Assembly (NCBI GenBank): GCA_020436085.1
Contig: JAGQYM010000034.1
Coordinates: 1 to 48,264, forward strand
Direction of reading: 5' to 3'
Length of the DNA: 48,264 nt
Origin: Cyclobacteriaceae bacterium
Lineage (GTDB): Bacteria > Bacteroidota > Bacteroidia > Cytophagales > Cyclobacteriaceae
Each line of letters begins with the position of its first letter. The first letter of the stretch is position 1. The translations under genes and the position numbers were made by a program. The notes beneath the pieces are model-generated. The model worked only from the letters and a program-made list of their open reading frames with translations. It was not told where the DNA came from and did no database searches. Shown piece by piece: positions 25,893 to 34,786 of the stretch.

Positions 25893-26084
25893 ATGAAGAC
25901 TTTTATCTCCCTTACAGTTTCTTTTACCAAAGACCAAACCCGTACAGAATTGATCAACATGACACAGGTCGTTCGGATCATTCAGGGAAACTCTGGTACA
26001 ATGGTGTGCTTCAATTCGTCAGGCACTGACCACATTATAGTGAAAGAGTCGCGGGATGAAATCGAAAAATTGGTTAATAGTTAA
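25893..26084 (+). CDS. Small conserved-looking protein, 63 residues
   Basis: MKTFISLTVSFTKDQTRTEL starts a short alpha/beta protein with two beta hairpins (INMTQVVRIIQ, TMVCFNSSGTDHIIVKES) and a terminal helix (RDEIEKLVNS). The rhythm strand-turn-strand with a final V-K-E-S-x-x-E-I resembles the FlbD-like/small beta proteins, but I assign no family. It occupies the whole interval between the divergent zinc-ribbon gene and the convergent AraC gene, 4 bp from the latter, with no competing frame, which supports it as a real gene. Confidence 0.65.
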   Translation: MKTFISLTVSFTKDQTRTELINMTQVVRIIQGNSGTMVCFNSSGTDHIIVKESRDEIEKLVNS

Positions 26085-26088
26085 TTCG

Positions 26089-26889
26089 CTAGATAAAGCT
26101 GCTATTCATTCTTTGTATTTCACTAAAGAATGAAGCCGGTGTTTGACCGGCAAATTGTTTGAAGTCGCGAATAAAGTGTGACTGGTCATGATAGCCTGAG
26201 TCGAGAGCCAAGCCAAGCAAATCCCAATCGTTGGTTTGTTTCCTCAACTTAAATATTTCCCGGAAGCGGACAATTCTAACAAACAAACTCGGATTGATGC
26301 CAACTACGTCCATAAACTTTCTCCTCACCTGCCGCTCGCTGTACTTTACCTCCGCGGCATACTGACTGAGATTCAACCTTGACTTATCGGCATAAACCTT
26401 ATCCACCAGCTTGTTGACAACCGGATCCCAGGTCCAACTGGAAAATCGGAGTTCACTAATGAGGAACTCTTCCAGGGATTTTATTCTACCCTCCCATGAT
26501 GTTTCGTTACCCAGTTGATTGGTGAGTGAATTCACACGCGATCCATAGATTGACTCAAGCGTTACGAATTGATCTTTGAGTTCACTCATCACAAGATGCA
26601 GAAATGGAGCGGCACCGAACGGGTAAAACCGGACACCCAAAACTGCAGCTGCGCCCGTGGAGTTTAAGAAAAAAGGCTTTGTATTCTGACCATTGACAAA
26701 AAACCGATCTACCAATTCATCGGTTGAGTTATTTTTCACAAACTGATCACCAAAATGAAAGAGCATTTCGATGCAGCCATCAGGCATTATCTTCTCTTCC
26801 ACCGGAATACCCGAAGACTCCAACAGCCAATAACATTTTATGTAAGGGGCTAGCTGCGGACTAGGTTTAAACTCCTGATATCGTATCAC
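26089..26889 (-). CDS. AraC-family transcriptional regulator (DUF6597-like N-terminus)
   Basis: 266 residues. The N-terminal half (FKPSPQLAPYIKCYWLLESS, then MPDGCIEMLFHFGDQF) is the sensor-like domain often annotated DUF6597; the C-terminal half holds the two AraC helix-turn-helices (LNLSQYAAEVKYSERQVRRK and LALDSGYHDQSHFIRDFKQF, ending AGQTPASFF). It would bind DNA as a dimer; the effector and targets are unknown. The FtsX permease gene ends 99 bp away on the same strand but upstream in transcription order, so co-transcription is possible. Confidence 0.92.
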   Translation of the reverse strand: MIRYQEFKPSPQLAPYIKCYWLLESSGIPVEEKIMPDGCIEMLFHFGDQFVKNNSTDELVDRFFVNGQNTKPFFLNSTGAAAVLGVRFYPFGAAPFLHLVMSELKDQFVTLESIYGSRVNSLTNQLGNETSWEGRIKSLEEFLISELRFSSWTWDPVVNKLVDKVYADKSRLNLSQYAAEVKYSERQVRRKFMDVVGINPSLFVRIVRFREIFKLRKQTNDWDLLGLALDSGYHDQSHFIRDFKQFAGQTPASFFSEIQRMNSSFI

Positions 26890-26987
26890 ACTTTGCAGTT
26901 CTAATGCAATTTATGTGATATTTCTATCGCACTCTTACCACAGATTGCGTGAACTATTGTCTAAAATTGTCAACTGAGCAACATTTG

Positions 26988-29381
26988 CTACTCATGTCTG
27001 AGTGCTTGTGCAGGACTCATCCGGGCCGCGCGGATTGCCTGAATGCTCACGGCCAGCAACGTAACAATCATTGTAAGTAATACAGCGAGGACAAATGTGG
27101 ATATACCTGGGTCGATGTGATATGCGAAGGTCTTTAGCCAGCCCCTGGCGTAATACATCACCAATGGTGTTGATATCGCTCCGGCTAATAATACCAGTAG
27201 TATAAATTTGCGGTTCACGAGGAAGTTGAGTCCCGCTACGGTAGCACCAAAGATCTTTCGTATTCCAAACTCTTTGGTTCGCTGTTCGATGGTAAACGAC
27301 ACTAAACCGTAGAGCCCAAGGCAGGCAATGATAATACTCAGAGCAGAGAAGGTCATGACTGTTTGGAAGAGTTTGTCCTCGGATGAATACATTTTGGCAA
27401 ATTCTTCATCGACAAAGTAGTATTGAAATGGATATCGATCTTCATACTTCTTCCAGATCGACTCTAGACTTGAAAGCAAATCTGAAGGACTGCCTGAAAA
27501 TCTGATTGACAGGTTTCTTCTGTTTCGTATCGATTGATACATTACGATCGGCTCTATATGGGCATAAAGAGATCGGTAATTAAAGTCTTTCACCACTCCT
27601 ATTACCGGATAGGCAACGGGGTCGTCCTGAAACTTGATGGTCTTTTGTAAGGGATCAGTCCACTCTAGTAGGCTCACCATTGTCTCGTTTATAATCACGG
27701 CATTTGAGTCACTCGCAATTTGCGGATCGAAAAATCGACCCATTGCCATGTCAAGTCCATAAGTCTTATTGAAGGTAAAATCGATGGGGAACATTCGAAT
27801 CTCGATTTGATCTGGGGGAAATCCTTCGGGTTGCACAAACGTGCTGCCGGATCCTGAACCGAGCGCAATTCGTGTTAATGAAGTAGACACTACAGATGAA
27901 TGTGCATTGACTTCCTGCTGCATTACTTCACCTTTGGGTATCATGCCGGAGGTGAGTGGCACTACTATGGTATGTTCTTTGTCAAAACCCAGATCACGTG
28001 AAATGATAAAATTAAGTTGTTTAAAGACGATGAGTGTTCCTGATATCATAGTAACAGAAATTACCAATTGAAAGGTGATCAACACCTGACGCTGCCAATT
28101 GCCCTGAACCAAGCTGCGCGCAGAAGGCTTAAACACCTCTGATGGTTTGAACGCAGCGAGGACAAACGCTGGATATCCGCCTGCGATCACCGACACGAGT
28201 ATAATCAGCAGCAGGAATGCACCTAGGATTTCCTTTTTGAACAATAAGGTAAAGTCCAAGCTCTTACCGGCAAGGTCGTTGAATAATGGCACCGCCAGAT
28301 ACAGCATAAGGATGGCAAACAGGCCTGAAAGCAATGTGATCACCAGTGACTCTCCAAGGAACTGATGTATGAGCTGTTGCTTTCGCGCACCTAACGTTTT
28401 GCGCATCCCAACTTCTCTCGATCGCTTAGTGGATTTACTGGTACTAATGTTTATATAGTTGACGCAAGCGATGAAGAGAATAAAAGCCGCGATCAGTCCG
28501 AAGAAATAGACATACTGCTGGTTGCCAGTTTTAGCCATCCGATGAAAAACGACTTCATTGGCATGAAGATATATTTCTTTAAATGGTTGGAGATAAAAAT
28601 GATACTGATCAGCTCTTGCGGGGATGTGTTCCGCTGTAAAGTCTGCGAGCTTTGACCTAACCGGTTTTGGGTCTGCTCCTTCACGAAGTAAAATGTAAGT
28701 TGTTATTCCCTGAGTATGCCAATTGTTCATCCACTCGTAGTTGAGAGGACCAAGCTGCGGTACTGTGCTTGCATATGATACAAGTGCCTTGTACTGAATG
28801 TGAGAGTTTCTGGGTACTTCCTTTGCGATGCCAGTAATTTCAAACTCAAATCCGTTGATACCTATAACTGATTTTCCAATTGGGTCAACTGTTCCAAACA
28901 ACGAAGCGGCAAGGTCTTCGGTAAGAACCATGGTTGCAGGTCTGGCCAACACTTTATTCTTATCTGCACGGGTCAGTTCAAAATCAAAAACTTCAAAGAA
29001 AGTATCGTCTACGATAACCGTTTCTTCCTCATCTACTTGTACATGCTTGCCTTCGTAACTAAGTACTACTTCATCGAACCATGGTTGATACCGCATATAA
29101 TTTTCGACCTCTGGAAAGACTTCTTTCATTCCGGGGCCGTACAACCCTGATGACTCCGCATTGAGTGTCACCGCACTTGTTTCATCAGAACGTTCTTTGT
29201 TTAATCTATAAATGCGGTCTGCTTTGGAATGGAATGTGTCGAATGAAGCTTCATCTAACATAAACATCAGCGCCAGGATGCTAACCATGATCCCCAGACC
29301 AAGCCCCAGTATGTTAATCAAAGAGTGAAACTTGTTTCTATTGAAGTGTCGTAATGCGGTGGTGAGGTAGCTTTTGAACAT
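26988..29381 (-). CDS. FtsX/MacB-type ABC transporter permease
   Basis: 797 residues. Layout: a first membrane helix near 22-42, a MacB-type periplasmic domain, three helices around 285-410, a short loop, a fourth helix near 430-450, a second periplasmic domain, and three helices at 670-790, ending AARMSPAQALRHE, the typical FtsX end. The duplicated form with two periplasmic domains is the common Bacteroidota variant. The cognate ATPase is not next to it. Such permeases act in mechanotransmission for lipoprotein, peptide or antibiotic handling; substrate not inferable. Confidence 0.92.
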   Translation of the reverse strand: MFKSYLTTALRHFNRNKFHSLINILGLGLGIMVSILALMFMLDEASFDTFHSKADRIYRLNKERSDETSAVTLNAESSGLYGPGMKEVFPEVENYMRYQPWFDEVVLSYEGKHVQVDEEETVIVDDTFFEVFDFELTRADKNKVLARPATMVLTEDLAASLFGTVDPIGKSVIGINGFEFEITGIAKEVPRNSHIQYKALVSYASTVPQLGPLNYEWMNNWHTQGITTYILLREGADPKPVRSKLADFTAEHIPARADQYHFYLQPFKEIYLHANEVVFHRMAKTGNQQYVYFFGLIAAFILFIACVNYINISTSKSTKRSREVGMRKTLGARKQQLIHQFLGESLVITLLSGLFAILMLYLAVPLFNDLAGKSLDFTLLFKKEILGAFLLLIILVSVIAGGYPAFVLAAFKPSEVFKPSARSLVQGNWQRQVLITFQLVISVTMISGTLIVFKQLNFIISRDLGFDKEHTIVVPLTSGMIPKGEVMQQEVNAHSSVVSTSLTRIALGSGSGSTFVQPEGFPPDQIEIRMFPIDFTFNKTYGLDMAMGRFFDPQIASDSNAVIINETMVSLLEWTDPLQKTIKFQDDPVAYPVIGVVKDFNYRSLYAHIEPIVMYQSIRNRRNLSIRFSGSPSDLLSSLESIWKKYEDRYPFQYYFVDEEFAKMYSSEDKLFQTVMTFSALSIIIACLGLYGLVSFTIEQRTKEFGIRKIFGATVAGLNFLVNRKFILLVLLAGAISTPLVMYYARGWLKTFAYHIDPGISTFVLAVLLTMIVTLLAVSIQAIRAARMSPAQALRHE

Positions 29382-29519
29382 CTCTTCGAAGGTTGGTTAG
29401 AGATGAACACTCCAGATAATTCTGATAGTTACAAGGTAGTTTACTTTTTTAGGGGCAGTATAGGTTTCGACTATAATATTGCCCTTATTAGACCGGTAAA
29501 TTGCAACAAAAGCCAAGCT

Positions 29520-30818
29520 ATGAGCAGCCCTAAGTATGCCTCTACTCTTACCTCCCTCCTGACGATGGTCGGGGTGGCGGTTGGTTTGGGTAATGTGTGG
29601 CGGTTTCCCTACATGATGGGAAGCTATGGAGGCAGTGCGTTCCTCGCTGTTTATCTTGGATTTACCTTATTGTTTGCATTCCCAGCGCTCATGGCCGAGA
29701 TGACAATTGGCAGGATGAGTGGAAAAGGAACACTTGACGCGTTTCGCATCATCTTTGGAAACAGTGTTGGAGGGATCATTGGTCTCATGCTTCTTGTCGT
29801 AATCACTATTGCGGGATCCTACTATGCCGTAGTAGTTGCCAACGTAATCTATACGTCCGCTTACTCAGTCATTTTCGGATTTAGTGGAGGTAACATCGAA
29901 GGTTTCAAGTCGGGTCTTGGCTTTCCACAGTTACAATATGGTATTGCCCTGGTACTGATTGCCACCTGTCTGTTTGTGATTCACAAAGGCCTTACGAGAG
30001 GAATCGAGTGGCTTAGTAAAATAATCATGCCTTTCTTTCTGCTTGCGATGGGATACATGATCTTCAATGCGCTTTCGTTGCCAGGCGCACTTGACAAGTT
30101 CAGAGAGTTTCTTTCACCAGATCTTTCACGCCTTCATGCAACAGAGATTTTCGCTGCGCTAGGGCAAGCATTCTTTTCGGTAGGTCTGGGTGGAACGTTT
30201 GTGGTTGTGTACTCCGCTTACATTGATCGGAATGAAAGCATACCAAAGATGGCGCTCTTTACGGGTCTGGGTGATGTAAGTGCGTCACTCCTGGTAAGTT
30301 TGTTTCTGGTTCCATCCATGTTGGTGTTCAGCATGGATATGACCTCCGGACCGGGTCTGATCTTTGACACGTTCCCCAAACTGTTCGCTACCATGCCCGC
30401 AGGTAGGTGGATCGGCTCACTATTTCTTATCGCGTTGACGTTGGTTGCATTCCTTTCGCTCATCGCTGCGTATCAGGTGCCGTTTGTGAGTATTCAAAAT
30501 GAGCGACCAGAACTATCACCGAGAAAAACCTTGATTGCCATCGGCATAGTACAAGCGATGCTCGCGTTGCCCAGCGCATTCTCTCCTGACCTTATCGGGA
30601 TACTCGACCTTATTTTTGGATCTGGTATGCAGGTACTGGGTAGCGCATTGTGCGTGCTGGGATTGACGTGGGGTTATACCAAAATGAGTGCGTATGAAAG
30701 TCTGTTTACCTCAAGTAAGAACAATGCCATTCGAAAGTTGGCCTTTATATGGATCAAATGGATCATTCCGCTGGCCTTGTTGGCTGTTCTGGCGGGATAC
30801 GTTTACGACTCGTTGTGA
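29520..30818 (+). CDS. Sodium-dependent transporter of the SNF (NSS/LeuT) family
   Basis: 432 residues from the ATG at 29520 (MSSPKYASTLTSLLTMVGVA). The broken first helix GLGNVWRFPYMMGSYGGSAF at residues 22-41 holds the Na+ and substrate-site backbone of the NSS fold, and about 11 hydrophobic helices follow, typical of the bacterial members with 11 rather than 12. It would import an amino acid or related amine with Na+. A longer frame from 29403 lacks support and covers the divergent promoter gap with the FtsX gene. The cupin gene follows 45 bp on. Confidence 0.93.
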   Translation: MSSPKYASTLTSLLTMVGVAVGLGNVWRFPYMMGSYGGSAFLAVYLGFTLLFAFPALMAEMTIGRMSGKGTLDAFRIIFGNSVGGIIGLMLLVVITIAGSYYAVVVANVIYTSAYSVIFGFSGGNIEGFKSGLGFPQLQYGIALVLIATCLFVIHKGLTRGIEWLSKIIMPFFLLAMGYMIFNALSLPGALDKFREFLSPDLSRLHATEIFAALGQAFFSVGLGGTFVVVYSAYIDRNESIPKMALFTGLGDVSASLLVSLFLVPSMLVFSMDMTSGPGLIFDTFPKLFATMPAGRWIGSLFLIALTLVAFLSLIAAYQVPFVSIQNERPELSPRKTLIAIGIVQAMLALPSAFSPDLIGILDLIFGSGMQVLGSALCVLGLTWGYTKMSAYESLFTSSKNNAIRKLAFIWIKWIIPLALLAVLAGYVYDSL

Positions 30819-30863
30819 TTTAGAGGCGGCAATTGGCTATCTTCAACATTCAAACAAACCATC

Positions 30864-31319
30864 ATGAAAGACTTTAAGAAAACTGAAGACAACATTCAGC
30901 CGAATGTGGTTGAGGACCATGGCGGCATATTGACCATAAGAGGAGGCGGTGGCAAGAGAGACTGGAACGGAATACACTATAAGCAGGGAATGTCGGAGAA
31001 GAATGTGGGCTCTGAAAAACTTTCTGTCAATATCGCAACGATCCCGCCCGGTGGTGTAGCCTATGCACATATTCATGACGGGTTTGAAGTGATGCTGTAC
31101 ATCCTTGAAGGAAACGTGCGTCATGAGTTTGGTGATGGTCTGAAAAAGACCTTAGAAAATAAAGCTGGTGACTTCATCTTTATCAAATCCGGTATTCCTC
31201 ACGAAGTCTTTAACATGAGTGATGAAAAACCCGTAGTTGCCTTTGTGGCACGGTCTGCCGCCAATGAATGGGACAATATTGTACCCTATGACCGTGAAAA
31301 GGGAATCGTAATTCGCTAA
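30864..31319 (+). CDS. Cupin-domain protein
   Basis: 151 residues. A single cupin barrel: GGVAYAHIHDGFEVMLYILEG gives the first motif with His and Glu ligands, and GDFIFIKSGIPHEVFNMSDE the second with its His. Small cupins may be dioxygenases, isomerases or binding proteins, so the reaction is unassigned. The last four bases overlap the 3' end of the convergent GNAT gene. It may be co-transcribed with the SNF transporter. Confidence 0.88.
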   Translation: MKDFKKTEDNIQPNVVEDHGGILTIRGGGGKRDWNGIHYKQGMSEKNVGSEKLSVNIATIPPGGVAYAHIHDGFEVMLYILEGNVRHEFGDGLKKTLENKAGDFIFIKSGIPHEVFNMSDEKPVVAFVARSAANEWDNIVPYDREKGIVIR

Positions 31320-31753
31320 GGAAGCATGTCCATCCTGTAAAGGTCCAACCCTGGGCCCCAGTAGTCAGCGATAACATCCTGTTGACGGAATCCAAACTTG
31401 GCATAAAAAGGAAATGCCAACTGCGAAGTCCACACGGTAATCAATTTTAGGGTTGGTATCTCACGCAAAGAATCCAAACAATGTTGAACCATCTGCTTGC
31501 CCAGTCCTTTTCCTTGTTGATCGGGGCTAAAAAAGTCCCATGAGATGCGACCAAATGTCTTTAATGCATCGAGGTGATAACCGCCACAGCCAATGATCTT
31601 ATCATTTTCCTCCATGACAAAATAAGTATCACCGTGCTTCTTCAGGTAGTCTTCCAAATCTCCTTCTTCATCGGCATCAAAAAACTTTGGAACATTTTGT
31701 TTGAATACAGTAATGACTTGCTCGCGGTCATTTGAAGTGTACGGTCGAATCAT
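31316..31753 (-). CDS. GNAT family N-acetyltransferase
   Basis: 145 residues. The acetyl-CoA motif appears as SPDQQGKGLGKQMVQHCL (QxxGxG/A), with preceding beta strands and the terminal AFPFYAKFGFRQQDV segment typical of the family. Substrate unknown. It is unrelated at close range to the GNAT at 503-958 (different lengths and motifs). The gene is convergent with the cupin gene, overlapping it by four bases. Confidence 0.88.
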   Translation of the reverse strand: MIRPYTSNDREQVITVFKQNVPKFFDADEEGDLEDYLKKHGDTYFVMEENDKIIGCGGYHLDALKTFGRISWDFFSPDQQGKGLGKQMVQHCLDSLREIPTLKLITVWTSQLAFPFYAKFGFRQQDVIADYWGPGLDLYRMDMLP

Positions 31754-31886
31754 AGAATACTTACGCTGATCACAACCAAATATATTTAATAATAAGCTGC
31801 CAATAAACTCAAAAGGGTGTGTGTCAACTAATCAGACAAATTCGCAAACCAATCCGCCCGTTCGATACGATGAACAGCACACAGCC

Positions 31887-32291
31887 TTAGAACTTTTTCT
31901 TAGGAGAATAATCTTGCACCCACAAGGTGCGATCTTCAATCTTCTCTACAAAGCTGCCATACTTTGCACTCGTTACCTTTTTGATGTCCTTCCACTCCTG
32001 GTCGGCCATAAAGCCTTCCCATCCCTTTTTCAATGCGGCTTCTGTCTCCCATTGAAGCAAATACACAAACTCAACTTTATCTTCGAATTCAGTTTCCCAA
32101 ACTGAAATGATATTGAAGTCATACTTATTCATGATGCGTATCGCTTCTGTTTTAAAACGTTCATGAAAAACCTCCTTGTTCTTCTTCGTCAGCTCATAAA
32201 TGCGCAATTGGTGTACGGGCTGATTTTGTGCAGCAAGCTGAATAGTTAGAGACATACCAAGAGCAACGATAAGAGAGAATATGCATTTCAT
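31887..32291 (-). CDS. NIPSNAP-family secreted protein
   Basis: 134 residues from the ATG at 32291, giving a signal peptide (KCIFSLIVALGMSLTIQLAAQ). The mature part VHQLRIYELTKKNKEVFHER, then RIMNKYDFNIISVWETEFED and FVYLLQWETEAALKKGWEGF, is the NIPSNAP ferredoxin-like alpha/beta barrel. The family has no settled enzymatic role; exported versions are frequent in Bacteroidota. A frame from 32348 adds 19 residues that would hide the signal peptide, so the shorter form is preferred. Confidence 0.88.
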   Translation of the reverse strand: MKCIFSLIVALGMSLTIQLAAQNQPVHQLRIYELTKKNKEVFHERFKTEAIRIMNKYDFNIISVWETEFEDKVEFVYLLQWETEAALKKGWEGFMADQEWKDIKKVTSAKYGSFVEKIEDRTLWVQDYSPKKKF

Positions 32292-32430
32292 TTTGACGAA
32301 GATTGGTTGATAGGGCAATTTATGCACAACTGATCGTCTATAAAACACTCGGACCAGTTAACTTGTATCTCCGACATTTGCTGTTATCCTGCTTTAAATT
32401 TTAATTTGTTTGACGCACAAAATTACCAGC

Positions 32431-33357
32431 ATGGCCAAGCCTGAAACTGTAATAAAACGACAAAGTCTGTTTCGCATAGCAATTATCGTTCTCCTCTACA
32501 TCGCCCCTTTTGTTACCTTAGCTCAGCAGGTTCCCGACACATTATTTCGACCGATCACTACCGCACCAAAATATCCACCAGGGAAGGGACCGAAGGTATT
32601 GATCGATGAAGCGCATCATAATTTCCATACCTCTGTAAATCGCTTCAAGCCATTCGCGCTGCTATTAAAAAGGGATGGCTACAACATCTTGAGAGGTGAA
32701 AAAACCTTCACCCCCGACTATCTGAAAACAACAGACATTGTGGTAATATCTAATGCGCTGAATGAGAAGAATCTCAGCAACTGGTCATTACCTACACCCT
32801 CAGCATTTACTGATGATGAAATACAAGCATTGAAGAAGTGGGTTGAAGGTGGCGGTTCGCTCTTCCTGATTGCTGATCACATGCCCTTTCCGGGAAATGC
32901 GGAGCAACTGGCTGCAGCATTTGGATTCAAATTCTACAATGGCTTTGCGCTAACGGAACATGTAGTGTTTGCACCTGATCTGTTTTGTTATGCCAATCAA
33001 CGACTTCAACAGCATGAAGTCACCGAAGGCCTCGATTCTATTCGCACATTTACAGGTCAAGGCTTTGACATTCCACCGCAAGCGCAACCGGTGCTCGCAC
33101 TTGATGAAGAGTTTTACGTGCTCATGCCGGAAACAGCCTGGGTCTTCAATGACGACACCCCAAAGTTGGAAGGCAAAGGAAAATACCAGGGTGCCACACT
33201 CAACTTTGGCAAAGGTAAAGTGGCCGTATTTGGTGAAGCGGCTTCGTTTAGCGCACAGATTGCACAGAAGCTTTTCAAGATGGGTTTCAACCACGAAAAC
33301 GCAAAACACAATGCTCAGCTGGCACTCAATGTAATCCATTGGCTTGACAAAAACTGA
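32431..33357 (+). CDS. Exported DUF4350-like protein
   Basis: 308 residues from the ATG at 32431, with a signal-type helix (FRIAIIVLLYIAPFVTLAQQ). The mature part follows a flavodoxin/glutamine-amidotransferase-like alpha/beta order: VLIDEAHHNFHTSVNRFKPF, TTDIVVISNALNEK, EIQALKKWVEGGGSLFLIAD and GKVAVFGEAASFSAQI, as in DUF4350 proteins. The family's role is unknown; a fold-level relation to ThuA/amidotransferase-like binding proteins is inference. It is divergent from the NIPSNAP gene. The FMN dehydrogenase gene follows 75 bp on. Confidence 0.8.
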   Translation: MAKPETVIKRQSLFRIAIIVLLYIAPFVTLAQQVPDTLFRPITTAPKYPPGKGPKVLIDEAHHNFHTSVNRFKPFALLLKRDGYNILRGEKTFTPDYLKTTDIVVISNALNEKNLSNWSLPTPSAFTDDEIQALKKWVEGGGSLFLIADHMPFPGNAEQLAAAFGFKFYNGFALTEHVVFAPDLFCYANQRLQQHEVTEGLDSIRTFTGQGFDIPPQAQPVLALDEEFYVLMPETAWVFNDDTPKLEGKGKYQGATLNFGKGKVAVFGEAASFSAQIAQKLFKMGFNHENAKHNAQLALNVIHWLDKN

Positions 33358-33432
33358 TCAACCGCTGGTCAACTTTCTATGTTGACATACCTATGTTAAT
33401 ACATTACCTTGGGTAACCCAACTCCTCCACTT

Positions 33433-34626
33433 ATGTCGTCACCCTCGCACCTCGAGCATCGAAGATTACTTCTGAAGTTTATGCTTGGCAGCCCGCTGCT
33501 GGGACTCACCTTCTGTACTACTCCCGCGGAGAAAAAAGAACTGACCGAAAAGATATTCGATGGCATCACCGACCCATCACAAGCACTTGATGTATTCGAC
33601 TTTGAGAAGGTGGCACAAAGTAAATTACCACCTGCACACTGGGGTTATCTCGCTACAGGTGTTAATGACGACATCACCATTCAAGCAAACAGAGATGCGA
33701 TCGCCAATGTAAAACTGAAAATGCGCAGGCTGATCGATCCCACGCAAGTGGACATGAGCACAACTTTGTTTGGAAAAACATGGCCTACACCCATTGTGCT
33801 AAGTCCGGTCAGCAGCCACCGCGCATTTCATCCTGAAGGTGAACTCGCCACGGCACGCGCAGCCAAATCAAAAAATCATTTGCAAATACTCTCTACTGTA
33901 ACGACAACTTCAGTTGAAGATGTGACAGCCGAACGAGGTGCCCCTGTCTGGTATCAGCTTTATGCCTTGAATGACTGGGATGCGACTAAGGACATGATTC
34001 AACGGGCAGAAGCTGTTGGCACTGAAGTGATGGTTTTTACCGTTGACCTTGCAGCCGGCAGCAACAGGATAACACTGGAGAGAATGAAACGACTGGACAC
34101 ACGACAGTGCAACAACTGCCATTCTTCCAATCGATTCGAACACAAGCCGATGGTATCCAACGCGGAAGGCATCGAGTTTGAAGAGAAACTGACCTGGGAT
34201 TACGTAGACAAACTCAAGGCCACTACCAAAATGAAACTGGTGGTGAAGGGAATTGAAACTGCTGAAGACGCAGCACTCTGTTTGAAACATGGCGTTGATG
34301 GAATTGTGGTCAGCAATCATGGTGGCCGGGCAAGCGAAACTGGCAGAGGTACATTGGATTGTTTACCGGAAATGGTGGATGTGATCCAGGGAAAGATACC
34401 CGTTCTGATCGATGGTGGGTTCAGGCGTGGAACAGACATTTTCAAAGCGCTTGCCATCGGAGCAAACGCAGTGTGTGTAGGCAGGCCTTATATCTGGGGC
34501 CTGGCATCCTTCGGGCAGCAAGGCGTTGAAGGTGTCCTTCAAATTTTACGAGATGAACTGGAGATGGTAATGGGTCAGGCGGGCACCAAAACCGTTGCAG
34601 AGATCAACCGATCATTTCTGGCATAA
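33433..34626 (+). CDS. Exported FMN-dependent alpha-hydroxyacid dehydrogenase with CxxCH motif
   Basis: 397 residues from the ATG at 33433. The start SHLEHRRLLLKFMLGSP is a twin-arginine type signal. The body is a TIM-barrel flavoenzyme of the lactate/glycolate oxidase family: SPVSSHRAFHPEGELA, WYQLYALNDW, Lys272 in LVVKGIET, catalytic His296 in SNHGGRA, then DGGFRRGTDIFKALAIGANA and VGRPYIWGLA for FMN phosphate binding. In the variable loop after beta strand 4 it has RQCNNCHSS (Cys226, Cys229, His230), an exact CxxCH heme-c attachment motif. It probably oxidises a 2-hydroxyacid such as lactate in the periplasm and could pass electrons to its own heme. Confidence 0.88.
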   Translation: MSSPSHLEHRRLLLKFMLGSPLLGLTFCTTPAEKKELTEKIFDGITDPSQALDVFDFEKVAQSKLPPAHWGYLATGVNDDITIQANRDAIANVKLKMRRLIDPTQVDMSTTLFGKTWPTPIVLSPVSSHRAFHPEGELATARAAKSKNHLQILSTVTTTSVEDVTAERGAPVWYQLYALNDWDATKDMIQRAEAVGTEVMVFTVDLAAGSNRITLERMKRLDTRQCNNCHSSNRFEHKPMVSNAEGIEFEEKLTWDYVDKLKATTKMKLVVKGIETAEDAALCLKHGVDGIVVSNHGGRASETGRGTLDCLPEMVDVIQGKIPVLIDGGFRRGTDIFKALAIGANAVCVGRPYIWGLASFGQQGVEGVLQILRDELEMVMGQAGTKTVAEINRSFLA

Positions 34627-34762
34627 AGAAAATCCCTATACGATTATTCCTTCAAAAGCTCCCTGCAAATGGGTGATTCACTTATTGCTTTTTTCGGTAT
34701 TTATCACTCCAAAACATAATTGAGCAACATAAGCTAAACATCGCATACGGGCACAGACTTAT

Positions 34763-34780
34763 TTTAGAGTAAACTCTAAA
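34763..34780. promoter_or_regulatory. Palindrome just upstream of the NHL lipoprotein start
   Basis: TTTAGAGT-AA-ACTCTAAA, two perfect 8-base arms with a 2-base centre, ending 6 bases before the ATG at 34787. It could be an operator for a dimeric regulator or an RNA hairpin that hides the start region. An 8+8 palindrome in such a short leader is unlikely by chance but its function is unproven. Confidence 0.45.
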
Positions 34781-34786
34781 CCTGTT

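Noticed and set aside
29403-29519. Longer N-terminus for the SNF-family transporter
   Set aside because: The added 39 residues have no homology-like pattern, and would cover the promoter gap with the divergent FtsX gene.
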